The notes below the pieces were generated by a model. It ran no database searches. It saw only the letters and a list, made by a program, of their open reading frames with translations, and was not told where the DNA came from. 64,000 nucleotides of DNA from Vreelandella glaciei (GTDB lineage: Bacteria > Pseudomonadota > Gammaproteobacteria > Pseudomonadales > Halomonadaceae), in contig NZ_JACCDE010000009.1 of NCBI RefSeq assembly GCF_013415125.1, forward strand, positions 1 through 64,000. The letters are read 5' to 3'. The position numbers and the translations under genes were made by a program. Shown here piece after piece: positions 7,841 through 16,500 of this stretch. The number at the start of each line of letters is the position of its first letter. The first letter of the stretch is position 1.

Positions 7841-8602
7841 ATGCGCCTGCGTATTTTGTCTGATTTACACTTGGAGTTTTTCGATGGCAACCGCGAACTG
7901 CCAGAAGTGGATGCCGACGTGGTGATTCTAGCTGGCGATATTCATCGCGAGAGCGAAGGGCTTGCCTGGGCGCGTTACCGCTTCCCGGATATGCCTATTA
8001 TTTATGTACCTGGCAACCATGAATTCTACGGCACGTGCATGCCGCAGCTGCGTGGAGAGTTGGCGCGCGAAGCCGAGCGCCTCAATATCGAGCTTTTGGA
8101 TAATCGCGCGGTAACCCTCGACGGCGTGCGCTTTTACGGCACAACACTGTGGACGGACTTCGCGCTCTATGCCAATGACCCGACCCAAAACCCTGCCCAT
8201 GCCGAGTCAAAAGCACTGCGTTATATGCCCGATTTCAAAATCGTCCAAACCTCTCCCGGCATAACGTTCACCCCGCTGGCGAGCCGCCAGCTACATGCTG
8301 AAGCGCTAGCATGGCTTGAAAGCCAACTGGCCCAACCGTTTGACGGCCCTAAGGTGGTGATCAGCCATCACGCACCGCTGCATGGGTGTATTCCTGGCCA
8401 ATACCTAGGCGACGCGTTATCCCCCGCGTTTGCTTCAAACCTGCCGCACCTGATGGGCAAGATGGATGTGTGGGTGCATGGGCATGTTCATGAACCAATA
8501 GATATGTTGCGTAATGGTACGCGCGTTATCGCCAACCCCGGTGGTTATCCTTATGAGTTCACTCCTGAGCTATTTAAGCCAGATTGGGTGATTGACGTAT
8601 AA
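7841..8602 (+). CDS. Calcineurin-like metallophosphoesterase
   Basis: A 253-residue protein with the full metal-binding set: DLHLEF (D-x-H), AGDIHRES (GD), PGNHEFY (GNHE), ISHHAPLH and VHGHVHEP (GH-x-H), which hold two divalent metals. These enzymes cleave phosphomono- or phosphodiesters. The substrate is unknown. The start is ATG 7841, preceded by AAGGAG; the longer frame from 7796 begins inside the upstream hydrolase gene. It follows that gene by 29 bp, so the two are likely co-transcribed. Confidence 0.85.
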   Translation: MRLRILSDLHLEFFDGNRELPEVDADVVILAGDIHRESEGLAWARYRFPDMPIIYVPGNHEFYGTCMPQLRGELAREAERLNIELLDNRAVTLDGVRFYGTTLWTDFALYANDPTQNPAHAESKALRYMPDFKIVQTSPGITFTPLASRQLHAEALAWLESQLAQPFDGPKVVISHHAPLHGCIPGQYLGDALSPAFASNLPHLMGKMDVWVHGHVHEPIDMLRNGTRVIANPGGYPYEFTPELFKPDWVIDV

Positions 8603-8738
8603 AAAATTATTTATTTCATTGGGTTGCATCTATCTACTGGCTGTTTCGGGTGACTGTTTGGGTTTACGAAGAAGTTCTACTTTGGTTTAAGTTACGCTAC
8701 TTTCGCTTGCGCCATATCGACTCGATACTTATCTTCCT

Positions 8739-8760
8739 GGTTGTATGATGTATTACATAA
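8739..8760 (+). promoter_or_regulatory. Candidate GntR-family operator upstream of kdgD
   Basis: TTGTA (8741-8745), eight bases TGATGTAT, then TACAT (8754-8758). It matches, with one mismatch in the right arm and a similar centre (GAT.TA), the perfect inverted repeat in front of the GntR gene of the same locus at 15669-15690. It lies about 65 bp before the kdgD start. The repressor itself is a natural candidate to bind both sites. Confidence 0.5.
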
Positions 8761-8824
8761 GATGTTGGCCAGCCGATGGAGTCTGCTCATTCAATGGTCA
8801 GCGCATTTACAAAGAGGGCGCAAC

Positions 8825-9742
8825 GTGACGTTTTCAAGAGAAGCAGTAATCAATGCCATCGGTGATGGATTGCTATCGTTCCCCATCACGGACTTTGATA
8901 GCCAGGGCCGTTTTGATGAAGCGAGTTATCGTAAACGGCTCGAATGGTTTATTAGCCATGAAATTTCCGCAGTCTTCGTGGCGGGTGGTACGGGCGAGTT
9001 TTTCAGTCTCTCAATTGATGAGTATCGTGACATTGTTCGTGTTGCTGTTGAGGTAATCGACGGACGTTTGCCGGTAATCGCCAGCGCGGGGTTAAGCGTA
9101 GAGACAGGCAAAGCCTTTGCAAAAGCGGCAGAAGAGGCGGGTGCTGACGGCATCCTTTTAATGCCTCCCTACCTCACTGAGTGCCCGCAGGATGGCCTGG
9201 TTGAGTATGCTCGCCAGATCTGTGATGCCACCGCCATCAACGTGATTTATTACAACCGCGGCAATGGCATTTTGAACGCTTCCTCTGTTCAGCAACTCGC
9301 CGATCACTGCCCTAATTTGGTGGGGCTGAAAGATGGCAAAGGCGATATTCAGGCGCTCAACAAAATCGTCAAAACCGTGGGCGACCGGCTGGTATATATC
9401 GGCGGCGTGCCTACGGCAGAAATTTTTGCTGAAGCCTATGTGTCCATTGGCGTGAATACTTATTCCTCAGCCGTTTTTAACTTTGTACCGGAAATGGCTG
9501 TCACGTTTTACAAGGAGTTGCGTAAAGGCAATAAGGACGTCGTGAAGCAGATTACCAACGACTTTTTTATTCCTTTCGTGGATCTCAGGGATCGAAAAGC
9601 AGGCTATGCCGTTAGCCTCATCAAAGCAGGTGCTGCCATTGTCGGTAGGCCAGCGGGCAATGTTCGCGCACCGCTGGTAATGCCAACCAACGAGGAGTGC
9701 CTGTTGCTTGAAGCCCTTATCAAGGTAGCAAAAAAGTACTAA
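8825..9742 (+). CDS. kdgD: 5-dehydro-4-deoxyglucarate dehydratase
   Basis: A 305-residue DHDPS/NAL-family aldolase-fold enzyme. It decarboxylates and dehydrates 5-keto-4-deoxy-D-glucarate to 2-oxoglutarate semialdehyde. Visible features are GLLSFPITDFD near the N-terminus, FVAGGTGEFFSLS, the tyrosine block NVIYYNRGNG and the Schiff-base lysine block LVGLKDGKGD, all typical of KdgD. GTG 8825 is chosen because GAGGG lies 6 bases upstream and the protein then begins like other KdgD; the longer frame from 8741 runs through the probable operator. It opens the uronate locus and is followed by the TRAP transporter genes. Confidence 0.92.
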   Translation: MTFSREAVINAIGDGLLSFPITDFDSQGRFDEASYRKRLEWFISHEISAVFVAGGTGEFFSLSIDEYRDIVRVAVEVIDGRLPVIASAGLSVETGKAFAKAAEEAGADGILLMPPYLTECPQDGLVEYARQICDATAINVIYYNRGNGILNASSVQQLADHCPNLVGLKDGKGDIQALNKIVKTVGDRLVYIGGVPTAEIFAEAYVSIGVNTYSSAVFNFVPEMAVTFYKELRKGNKDVVKQITNDFFIPFVDLRDRKAGYAVSLIKAGAAIVGRPAGNVRAPLVMPTNEECLLLEALIKVAKKY

Positions 9743-9809
9743 TACGTCATTGATGCTATAAAACAGCATTAACTAATAAATAACTATCAATAATAAGAGG
9801 ATGTTAGAC

Positions 9810-10835
9810 ATGCGTACACATAACAACTGCATGAGCGCAAGCCCTATGAAAAACCGCACTTTAAAAACGTTAGCCCCCATTGCCAGCGTGGCTGTATTAG
9901 TCGCCATTGCGCTACCTGCCCAAGCTGAAGACTGGCGTGGCTGGAATATTCACCCTGACGGTTACCCCAATACCATGGCGCTAGAAGAGTTTGCCGACGC
10001 CGTGGCGGAGCAAACGGAAGGGCGCGTTAACCCACGTGTTTATAACAATGCGGTGCTGGGGGATCAGTCCGACGCTATCGAGCAAACCCGCAACGGGGCG
10101 CTGGATTTTGCTAATTTTAATATGGGGCCGATGGGCCCGATCGTTCCAGAAACCAATGTGTTCTCGTTACCCTTCCTGTTCAATGATGTTGAACATATGC
10201 ATACGGTAATGGATGGTGAAATAGGTGAGCGTTTTGCGGACGCCTTAGAAGATAAAGGCTTAGTGGTGCTTTCGTGGTTCGATTCGGGTGCCCGCAGCAT
10301 ATATAACACCCAACGCCCTATTAAAACCCCTGAAGACGTTGAAGGGTTAAAGATTCGCGTGATGAATAACGATCTTTACGTCGACATGATTGCCGCCATG
10401 GGCGGTAACGCCACGCCGATGTCTTATGGTGAGGTGTACCAAAGCTTAACCACCGGCGTACTTGATGGTGCTGAAAATAACTATCCCTCTTTTGAGTCAA
10501 GCAATCACTATGAAGCAACGGGGTACTACTCATTAACCGAGCACTTGATTATTCCTGAGTGTCTGTGCGTGGCTAAATCCAGCTGGGAGGAACTCTCGGA
10601 AGAAGACCAGGAAATTGTTCGTGAAGTAGCCGAAGAGGCTTCCGCGCGTCAGCGCGAGCTATGGGTGGAAAGCTCCGAAGAGAGTCGTCAGATTGTTCTC
10701 GACTATGGTGTTGAGATTAACGAAGTAGACGATAAAGCCGCCTTCCAGGCCCTTATGGAGCCTATGTATGAGGAGTTTATCGCCAACAACCCTGGCACGG
10801 GTGAACTGATCGAGGAAATTCGCGCCACCGAGTAA
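9810..10835 (+). CDS. TRAP transporter solute-binding protein, DctP family (probable uronate binder)
   Basis: A 341-residue periplasmic protein with a signal peptide ending at ALPAQAEDW. The DctP motifs are present: ADAVAEQTEGRV, the GALDFANFN block, and GLKIRVMNN, whose arginine forms the salt bridge with the ligand carboxylate in this family. ATG 9810 is chosen over 9801 because AAGAGG sits directly against 9801 but 7-8 bases before 9810. Its place between kdgD and the galactarolactone genes implies a hexuronate ligand; this is context, not something the protein sequence proves. Confidence 0.88.
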   Translation: MRTHNNCMSASPMKNRTLKTLAPIASVAVLVAIALPAQAEDWRGWNIHPDGYPNTMALEEFADAVAEQTEGRVNPRVYNNAVLGDQSDAIEQTRNGALDFANFNMGPMGPIVPETNVFSLPFLFNDVEHMHTVMDGEIGERFADALEDKGLVVLSWFDSGARSIYNTQRPIKTPEDVEGLKIRVMNNDLYVDMIAAMGGNATPMSYGEVYQSLTTGVLDGAENNYPSFESSNHYEATGYYSLTEHLIIPECLCVAKSSWEELSEEDQEIVREVAEEASARQRELWVESSEESRQIVLDYGVEINEVDDKAAFQALMEPMYEEFIANNPGTGELIEEIRATE

Positions 10836-10851
10836 TACTGACACCCATACG

Positions 10852-10893
10852 CTTCCGGCAGTTAGCTAGCGGTTATGTAGCCGCTGTCGGAAG
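10852..10893 (+). other. Stable intergenic hairpin between dctP and dctQ
   Basis: CTTCCGGCAG (10852-10861) and CTGTCGGAAG (10884-10893) pair over ten positions with one G-T wobble. There is no T-run. Hairpins like this after a binding-protein gene often protect its mRNA and raise its level over the membrane subunits. Confidence 0.6.
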
Positions 10894-10911
10894 TTAAAAA
10901 GGAAACGTGCC

Positions 10912-11448
10912 GTGAGTATCGAACTTGAATCGTCGGTCGATAAAGAAGACGCAGAACATAGCGGCTCACTGAATCGAATTTTAGATAGTGTTGCCAGTTT
11001 ATGCATTCTGGTGGCGGGTATTTTGTTAGTTGCCTTGATTGCTATCTTTGGATGGTTAGTCTTTGGCCGATATGTACTTAACAATACCCCTACGTGGGTT
11101 GAACAGGCCTCACTAGTGCTGGTTGTGTATATCACCTGTTTAGGCGCAGCGGCAGGTGTCAGGCATCATAGTCATCTTAATATCGATTTTATACGCGAGA
11201 GCTTTAGCGGCCCTTTACGTAGCTTAATGCATCACCTTGCTGACCTTTTTATTCTTTCCTTTGGCGGATTTATGGCCTTTCAGGGATGGACATTAGTCAT
11301 GTCAAACCTGAATAGACCTATCCCGATGATAGGACTATCAGAAAGTTGGCGTGCAGCCCCGCTAGTAATATGTGGTGTATTAATCATGCTTTTTGCAGCC
11401 TCTGATATAGCGCAGCGCTTACTGACTCGAAAAGTTAAGAGGGTATAA
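10912..11448 (+). CDS. TRAP transporter small membrane subunit (DctQ)
   Basis: A 178-residue protein with four predicted membrane segments, as usual for DctQ: around residues 25-50, 62-80, 103-125 and 142-165. The TWVEQASLVLVVYITCLGAA block and the HSHLNIDFI segment are typical. It pairs with DctM to form the membrane part of the sodium-driven transporter. GTG 10912 follows AAGGA at a spacing of 8. DctM begins 3 bp after its stop. Base composition is a little more AT-rich than the flanking genes. Confidence 0.88.
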   Translation: MSIELESSVDKEDAEHSGSLNRILDSVASLCILVAGILLVALIAIFGWLVFGRYVLNNTPTWVEQASLVLVVYITCLGAAAGVRHHSHLNIDFIRESFSGPLRSLMHHLADLFILSFGGFMAFQGWTLVMSNLNRPIPMIGLSESWRAAPLVICGVLIMLFAASDIAQRLLTRKVKRV

Positions 11449-11451
11449 ACG

Positions 11452-12732
11452 ATGGGTCTTATTATTCTTTTCGGGATCTTTTTCTTAGGCCTTATAGTTG
11501 GCGCACCGGTTGCTTTTGCTGTTGGTTTAGCTGCCGTTGTTACCTTCCTGTATGAAGGCTTGCCGCTGTTTGTGGCCTTTCAGCGCATTCTCTCCGGTAT
11601 TTCCGTTTTTTCACTACTCGCAATTCCCTTCTTTATCTTTGCCGGTGAGCTAATGATGCACGGCGGTATCTCCACTCGCTTGGTGCGCTTAGCATCGGCG
11701 ATGGTCGGTAAGGTGCGCGGTGGTTTGGGAATGGTGAATATCAGCTCTTCCATGCTGTTCGGGGGAATCTCCGGCTCGGCAGTAGCGGATACCTCTGCTT
11801 TGGGTTCTATCCTGATCCCGGTAATGAAAGAGAAAGGCTACGATGCCGACTATGCCGTCAACGTCACCGTGACATCATCAATTGCGGGTGTCGTGATTCC
11901 TCCTAGCCATAACATGATTCTTTATGCGGTCGCAGCAGGCGGTGGCATTTCCGTTACTCAATTGTTTATCGCCGGTATTGTTCCGGGAATTTTGATGTGC
12001 ATAAGCCTAGCCGTTGCGGCCTACATCGTTGCGGTTAAACGCGGCTACAAAGGTGAAGCATTCCCTGGTTGGTATGCACTGATGATTAGTTTTGTCGCCT
12101 CGCTGCCTGGCCTGATGACGGCTGTAATAATCGTTGGTGGGGTGCTGTCAGGCATCCTAACCGTCACGGAATCGGGCGCCTTCGGGGCTATCTATGCCAT
12201 TGTGGTGACCGGTTTGGTTTACCGCGAATTGACCTGGGCATCGTTTAAGTCAGCCGTGATTCAAGCCGTAAAAACCACCTCGCTGGTGATGATCTTGGTC
12301 GGGTGTGCATCGGCCTTTTCCTACCTGCTAGCGCTCTATAATGTTCCGGAAATGCTGACAACAGGCCTGATGGCTATTTCCGATAAGCCGCTGGTTATTT
12401 TCCTCATGCTTAATATCATCCTATTGATTTTAGGGATGATTATGGATATGGCGGCGTTAATTCTTATCTGTACGCCTATTTTTCTTCCGGTGGCCATGCA
12501 GTTCGGCATGGACCCGATCCAGTTCGGCATTATTTTAATGATGAACCTGGGGCTAGGGCTATGTACACCTCCCGTTGGGGCCTGCCTGTTTGTCGGCTGC
12601 GTGATCGGCAAAATCAAAATTGAGGAAGCAGTGCGCACTATTTGGCCGTTCTTCTTAGCGCTGTTTGTGGCCTTGATGCTGGTGACCTATGTGCCCGCTA
12701 TCTCTTTGACGCTACCCAGCTTTTTTCAATAA
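11452..12732 (+). CDS. TRAP transporter large permease subunit (DctM)
   Basis: A 426-residue polytopic membrane protein with 11-12 hydrophobic segments. The family blocks AIPFFIFAGELMMHGGIS, FGGISGSAVADTSALGSILI, VIPPSHNMILY, LNIILLILGMIMDMAALILI and GLGLCTPPVGACLFVGC are all present. It carries the sodium-coupled translocation path and works with the DctQ and binding-protein subunits just upstream. A GAGGG site lies 8 bases before ATG 11452. Length is normal for the family. Confidence 0.92.
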   Translation: MGLIILFGIFFLGLIVGAPVAFAVGLAAVVTFLYEGLPLFVAFQRILSGISVFSLLAIPFFIFAGELMMHGGISTRLVRLASAMVGKVRGGLGMVNISSSMLFGGISGSAVADTSALGSILIPVMKEKGYDADYAVNVTVTSSIAGVVIPPSHNMILYAVAAGGGISVTQLFIAGIVPGILMCISLAVAAYIVAVKRGYKGEAFPGWYALMISFVASLPGLMTAVIIVGGVLSGILTVTESGAFGAIYAIVVTGLVYRELTWASFKSAVIQAVKTTSLVMILVGCASAFSYLLALYNVPEMLTTGLMAISDKPLVIFLMLNIILLILGMIMDMAALILICTPIFLPVAMQFGMDPIQFGIILMMNLGLGLCTPPVGACLFVGCVIGKIKIEEAVRTIWPFFLALFVALMLVTYVPAISLTLPSFFQ

Positions 12733-12771
12733 GTCCGTTTGATTAAAATCGCTAACAAGGATAGACAGATC

Positions 12772-13908
12772 ATGAAAGTCGTCGCTGTAAACACCCATAT
12801 ACTTGATTATCAGCTTGAGACGGCGTTTGAAAGTGCCTCTATGCATTTTTCGCGCCGCCAACACTGCTTAGTCGAAGTCATTTGTGACGATGGCACCATC
12901 GGTTGGGGCGAGTGCTTGGGCCCCGCGAAGCCTAATGCCGCCATTGTGGAGGTCTACGCCCAATCGCTCGTAGGCGAAGATCCTCTCCAAACAGAGAAAG
13001 TTTGGTTAACGCTCTATAACCGGTTACGCGACCAAGGTCAGCGTGGCTTAACCGTGACGGCCTTAAGCGGTATTGATATTGCGCTGTGGGATATCAAAGG
13101 CAAGCACTTTGGTGTACCTATCTCGACGCTACTGGGTGGACGTTTTCGCGACAGCGTGCGCGCCTACGCCACCGGCTCTTTCCGCCGTGAGGGCGTTGAT
13201 CGCGTCACGGATATAGCTGCAGAAGTAGCAGGCTACCGTCGCGATGGTTTTCACGCCGTTAAGATAAAAATTGGCTTCGATGTCGAGGAAGATCTTGCGG
13301 TGATTGCCGCCGTACGTGATGCCATTGGGCCGGATATGCGCATGATGATTGATGCCAATCACGGTTACGATTACTTGGAAGCCATTGAGCTGGGCAAGCG
13401 CGCCGCGCAATACGGTATCGATTGGTTTGAAGAGCCCGTTCTACCTGAACAAATTTCTACTTATGAAGCGGTTCGTGCCGGTCAGCAGATTCCTGTTGCC
13501 AGTGGTGAAAACTGGCATGGTCGCTATGCCATGCACGAGCCGCTGGCCCGTCGCGCTGTGGATATTGTGCAGCCGGATATCTGTGGCGTCGGCGGGTTCA
13601 GCGAAATGCGCCGGGTGGCGGATATGGCCGCCCTGCATGGCGTTCGCTTGGTACCACACGTATGGGGAACGGCGGTCTGTTTGGCGGCAAGCCTGCAGTT
13701 TATGGCCGCGCTACCGCCTAACCCACCACGCCGCAAGCCTATCGAGCCCATTATGGAGTTCGACCGCACTGAAAACCCCTTCCGCCAAGCCGTTGTACAA
13801 ACCCCTTTAGAGCATCATCAGGGCGTGATGACGATCCCTGATGGCCCCGGGCTGGGGATTGAAATTAACCGTGATGCGCTATCCACCTATGCACTTAGGG
13901 AGAAGTAA
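12772..13908 (+). CDS. gci: D-galactarolactone cycloisomerase (enolase superfamily)
   Basis: A 378-residue mandelate racemase/muconate-lactonizing type enzyme. It resembles the Agrobacterium galactarolactone cycloisomerase along its whole length, including FESASMHFSRR, GWGECLGPAKPNAA, ALSGIDIALWDIKGKHFG and EPIMEFDRTENPFRQAV. The K-x-K acid/base pair is in VKIKIG, metal ligands in MIDANHGYD, DWFEEPV and SGENWHG, and the opposing histidine in VPHVWG. It opens D-galactaro-1,4-lactone to 5-keto-4-deoxyglucarate, the substrate of KdgD. The start is ATG 12772; a TTG at 12739 would add 11 residues not found in relatives. It is followed 2 bp later by the lactone isomerase. Confidence 0.88.
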   Translation: MKVVAVNTHILDYQLETAFESASMHFSRRQHCLVEVICDDGTIGWGECLGPAKPNAAIVEVYAQSLVGEDPLQTEKVWLTLYNRLRDQGQRGLTVTALSGIDIALWDIKGKHFGVPISTLLGGRFRDSVRAYATGSFRREGVDRVTDIAAEVAGYRRDGFHAVKIKIGFDVEEDLAVIAAVRDAIGPDMRMMIDANHGYDYLEAIELGKRAAQYGIDWFEEPVLPEQISTYEAVRAGQQIPVASGENWHGRYAMHEPLARRAVDIVQPDICGVGGFSEMRRVADMAALHGVRLVPHVWGTAVCLAASLQFMAALPPNPPRRKPIEPIMEFDRTENPFRQAVVQTPLEHHQGVMTIPDGPGLGIEINRDALSTYALREK

Positions 13909-13910
13909 CG

Positions 13911-14771
13911 TTGTCTATCCCCGCCAATACACGTCCGCTAACAGGGCCGCCGCCTGCTTTAAAGGCGCCTGCAGGGGCAACCGATTGCCATATGCATTTA
14001 TATTTGCCCGGCTATGAAGCGCAGGCGGGTGGCCCAAACATTGCCGAGTTGGCGACAGTGGCCGACTACCGCCAAGTTCAGCAGCGGCTTTCGCTGGAGC
14101 GCGTTGTGGTAGCGCAATCTAACGCTTACCAGTTTGATAATCGCTCGATTTTGCAAGGCGTGGCGGACATTGGGCAGGCGCGCGCCAGAGCGGTTGTGGC
14201 AGTCCCCACGGATATTTCTGAATCACAGGTTGAAACGCTACATGCTCAAGGTGCTCGGGGTGCCAGAATTATGCAGCTACCCGGTGGGGCCGTCGGGATG
14301 GAGGGGTTAGCCGCAGTGGAGGCGCGGGTAAAAGCGTTTGGTTGGCATTTAATGGTGCAGTTCAATAGCCATGAGATCGATAACTACATGGCCACGCTGC
14401 AAGCGATCGAAACCGATTACATCATTGATCACATCGGTAAATTTATGCCGCCGGTAGTTGCTGATGATCCTAGGGTAGCGCAAATACTAAGCTTGCTGGA
14501 TCGTGGTAATGCATGGATAAAAATCTGCGGCGGTTATGAAACCAGTTTAAGCGGCGGGCCTGAGTATGCTGATGTTAGCCCGCTTGCTAAGCGGCTTATC
14601 CAGCATGCCCCTGAGCGGGTGATCTGGGGCTCAAACTGGCCCCATGTTGGCGTCCCCAGAGAGCAGTATCCCGACGATGCTGAACAACTGGATGTCTTGC
14701 TGCATTGGGCCGATGAGAGCATTCGCCAAAAGATTCTGGTGGATAATCCTGCCGCGCTCTATGGCTTTTAA
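13911..14771 (+). CDS. D-galactarolactone isomerase (amidohydrolase family)
   Basis: A 286-residue amidohydrolase-2 protein. The metal-site motif TDCHMHLY lies near residue 25, IDHIGKFMPP and IKICGGYE follow, and the late aspartate-region block is VIWGSNWPHVG. In Agrobacterium the adjacent homologue interconverts galactaro-1,5- and 1,4-lactones, feeding the cycloisomerase. The start is a TTG at 13911, two bases after the upstream stop; no ATG is available before the conserved CHMH block, so translation is probably coupled. The stop codon TAA lies inside the first unit of a 16-bp tandem repeat. Confidence 0.82.
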   Translation: MSIPANTRPLTGPPPALKAPAGATDCHMHLYLPGYEAQAGGPNIAELATVADYRQVQQRLSLERVVVAQSNAYQFDNRSILQGVADIGQARARAVVAVPTDISESQVETLHAQGARGARIMQLPGGAVGMEGLAAVEARVKAFGWHLMVQFNSHEIDNYMATLQAIETDYIIDHIGKFMPPVVADDPRVAQILSLLDRGNAWIKICGGYETSLSGGPEYADVSPLAKRLIQHAPERVIWGSNWPHVGVPREQYPDDAEQLDVLLHWADESIRQKILVDNPAALYGF

Positions 14772-14808
14772 AACAGATGGCTTTTAAAACTGACGGCTTC
14801 TAAAACAA
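14761..14808 (+). repeat. Three 16-bp tandem repeats starting at the isomerase stop codon
   Basis: Units at 14761-14776, 14777-14792 and 14793-14808 read ATGGCTTTTAAAACAG, ATGGCTTTTAAAACTG and ACGGCTTCTAAAACAA. The first contains the gene's TAA stop (14769-14771). Each later copy repeats TAA at the same place, and because 16 is not a multiple of 3, the three stops fall in three different frames. Confidence 0.85.
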
Positions 14809-14849
14809 CGCTTTATTTAATGGTTTATACAAAACAGTAAGGAGTTCTT

Positions 14850-15650
14850 ATGTTAAATCGACTTTTAGTTACCGGTGCGGCGGGTGGTCTGGGCAACAGC
14901 TTGCGGCCTCATTTATCCAAACTCGCCAAGCATGTTCGTTTATCTGATGTGGCGCCATTAGGCGAGGCGGGTGAAGGTGAAGAGCTAGTTCAAGCCGATC
15001 TTAGCGATATGCAGGCAGTCTCAGAACTGGTGCGCGACTGCGATGGTATCGTTCACCTAGGCGGCATGTCGGTAGAAAGCCCCTGGGAGGCCATTTTGCA
15101 GGCCAATATCATGGGCACTTATCACCTTTATGAAGCGGCCCGTAAACAAGGGAAGCCGCGGATTGTGTTCGCCAGCTCCAACCACGTCATCGGTTTTTAT
15201 GAGCGCCATCAGCGTATCGATACCCAGGTAGTTCAAAAGCCGGATTCCCTTTATGGTGTTTCAAAATGCTTTGGTGAAAACCTCGCTAGCCTCTATCACG
15301 ACAAGTTTGGTGTAGAGACGCTTAGCGTGAGAATTGGCTCGTGCTTCGATAAGCCTGTTGATACCCGCATGATGGCAACGTGGCTGAGCTTGGCGGATTT
15401 TGTCAGTCTTTTGCAGCGTGCTTTTGTGACGCCGAGTTTAGGGCATACAGTAATTTACGGCGCATCGGATAATGCTGAAAAATGGTGGGATAACTCCCAT
15501 GCCAGCTTTTTGGGTTGGGCACCTAAAGACAGCTCAGAGCCTTGGCGGGAAGAGACCGAGCAGCTTGATCGGACCATTGATAGCAAGGATTTGGCTGTAC
15601 GTTTTCAAGGCGGTAAATTTACTAAATCAGGGCACCCAGACGACGTTTAA
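14850..15650 (+). CDS. udh: Uronate dehydrogenase (NAD-dependent)
   Basis: A 266-residue extended SDR. The N-terminal TGAAGGLGNSLRP loop binds NAD, FASSNHVIGFYERH and the catalytic YGVSK (Tyr-x3-Lys) follow, and the SVRIGSCF block is typical of Udh. It oxidises D-galacturonate or D-glucuronate at C1 to the aldaro-1,5-lactone, the first step of the oxidative pathway. AAGGAG lies before ATG 14850. It sits between the lactone enzymes and the regulator, so all enzymes from uronate to 2-oxoglutarate are within one 10-kb stretch. Confidence 0.9.
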   Translation: MLNRLLVTGAAGGLGNSLRPHLSKLAKHVRLSDVAPLGEAGEGEELVQADLSDMQAVSELVRDCDGIVHLGGMSVESPWEAILQANIMGTYHLYEAARKQGKPRIVFASSNHVIGFYERHQRIDTQVVQKPDSLYGVSKCFGENLASLYHDKFGVETLSVRIGSCFDKPVDTRMMATWLSLADFVSLLQRAFVTPSLGHTVIYGASDNAEKWWDNSHASFLGWAPKDSSEPWREETEQLDRTIDSKDLAVRFQGGKFTKSGHPDDV

Positions 15651-15668
15651 TAGTACTTATAAGTCCTG

Positions 15669-15690
15669 AGTTGTACGATATAATACAACT
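15669..15690 (+). promoter_or_regulatory. Perfect inverted repeat over a -10 box before the GntR gene
   Basis: AGTTGTA (15669-15675) and TACAACT (15684-15690) are perfect 7-bp arms around eight bases. The centre contains TATAAT (15679-15684), a consensus -10 element, so a bound repressor would block the promoter. This fits autoregulation by the GntR protein encoded 27 bp downstream. A near match lies upstream of kdgD at 8741-8758. Confidence 0.65.
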
Positions 15691-15716
15691 TTAGGCATTA
15701 ACGAAGGACAGCTTTC

Positions 15717-16472
15717 ATGGCCAAACCTAGCGCAACGGCTTCTGCTCTAAAACCGCTTCAAGTAAGCAAAGTGACGCAGCAGGGCAGCTTGTCCGTTCAC
15801 GTGGCTGACCAACTGGAAGCGTTGATCACTCAGGGCAAGGTTGCGGTGGGGGATAAACTACCCACCGAGAACAGCCTGTGTGACTCCTTTGGCGTTAGCC
15901 GCACGGTAATACGCGAGGCGATTACCCACCTTAAATCGCTGGGGCTGGTGGAGACTCGACGGGGTGTCGGCACATCGGTGCTGCGCTCATCTACCGTAGA
16001 GGCGCGGCCTGCTGAGCGCATTAATCCGACCACCGTCGAAGATATCTTACATTTGCTGGAGCTACGTTTAACGCTAGAGCCCACTGCGGCTGAGCTGGCA
16101 GCATTACGTTACGATGATGAAGATCGTCAGCGACTCGAAGCGCAGCACGCTGCGTTTAGTAAAACGTACGCTGCCAAATCACAAGCGCGCGAAGAAGATT
16201 ATCTTTTCCATTTTGCGATTGCCACAGCGACCAAAAATCCCTTCTTTCAATCCTTTTATAAGCAGTGGAGCCAGAGCGTCATTCCTCGCGCCAAGCTGTT
16301 AAGCATTGATATTAATCCGATCTCCTCTGAACGTTATTTAGAACGAGTGCAGGAAGAACACTCTTACATACTTGAAGCGATTCTTTCCCGCGATGCTCAA
16401 GCCGCCCGCGAAACGATGTTTCAGCACCTCAACCGGGCGCGCAACACGTATGCCCAGTATCGCGAACAGTGA
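15717..16472 (+). CDS. GntR/FadR-family transcriptional regulator of the uronate locus
   Basis: A 251-residue regulator. A winged helix-turn-helix occupies about residues 25-95 ([50 protein letters not shown]), and the rest is an FCD ligand domain with [17 protein letters not shown] and the metal/ligand histidine blocks FHFAIA and [10 protein letters not shown]. Such regulators are usually repressors released by a pathway metabolite, here probably a uronate or aldarate. AAGGA lies before ATG 15717. An inverted repeat overlaps its -10 box. The dehydrogenase gene follows after 28 bp. Confidence 0.88.
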   Translation: MAKPSATASALKPLQVSKVTQQGSLSVHVADQLEALITQGKVAVGDKLPTENSLCDSFGVSRTVIREAITHLKSLGLVETRRGVGTSVLRSSTVEARPAERINPTTVEDILHLLELRLTLEPTAAELAALRYDDEDRQRLEAQHAAFSKTYAAKSQAREEDYLFHFAIATATKNPFFQSFYKQWSQSVIPRAKLLSIDINPISSERYLERVQEEHSYILEAILSRDAQAARETMFQHLNRARNTYAQYREQ

Positions 16473-16500
16473 TATCACTGACCCCTATAAGGAGCGACCT

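Noticed and set aside
14850..15650. Udh as a generic sugar epimerase
   Set aside because: The pathway context and the conserved SSNHVIGFY and RIGSCF blocks fit uronate dehydrogenase better.
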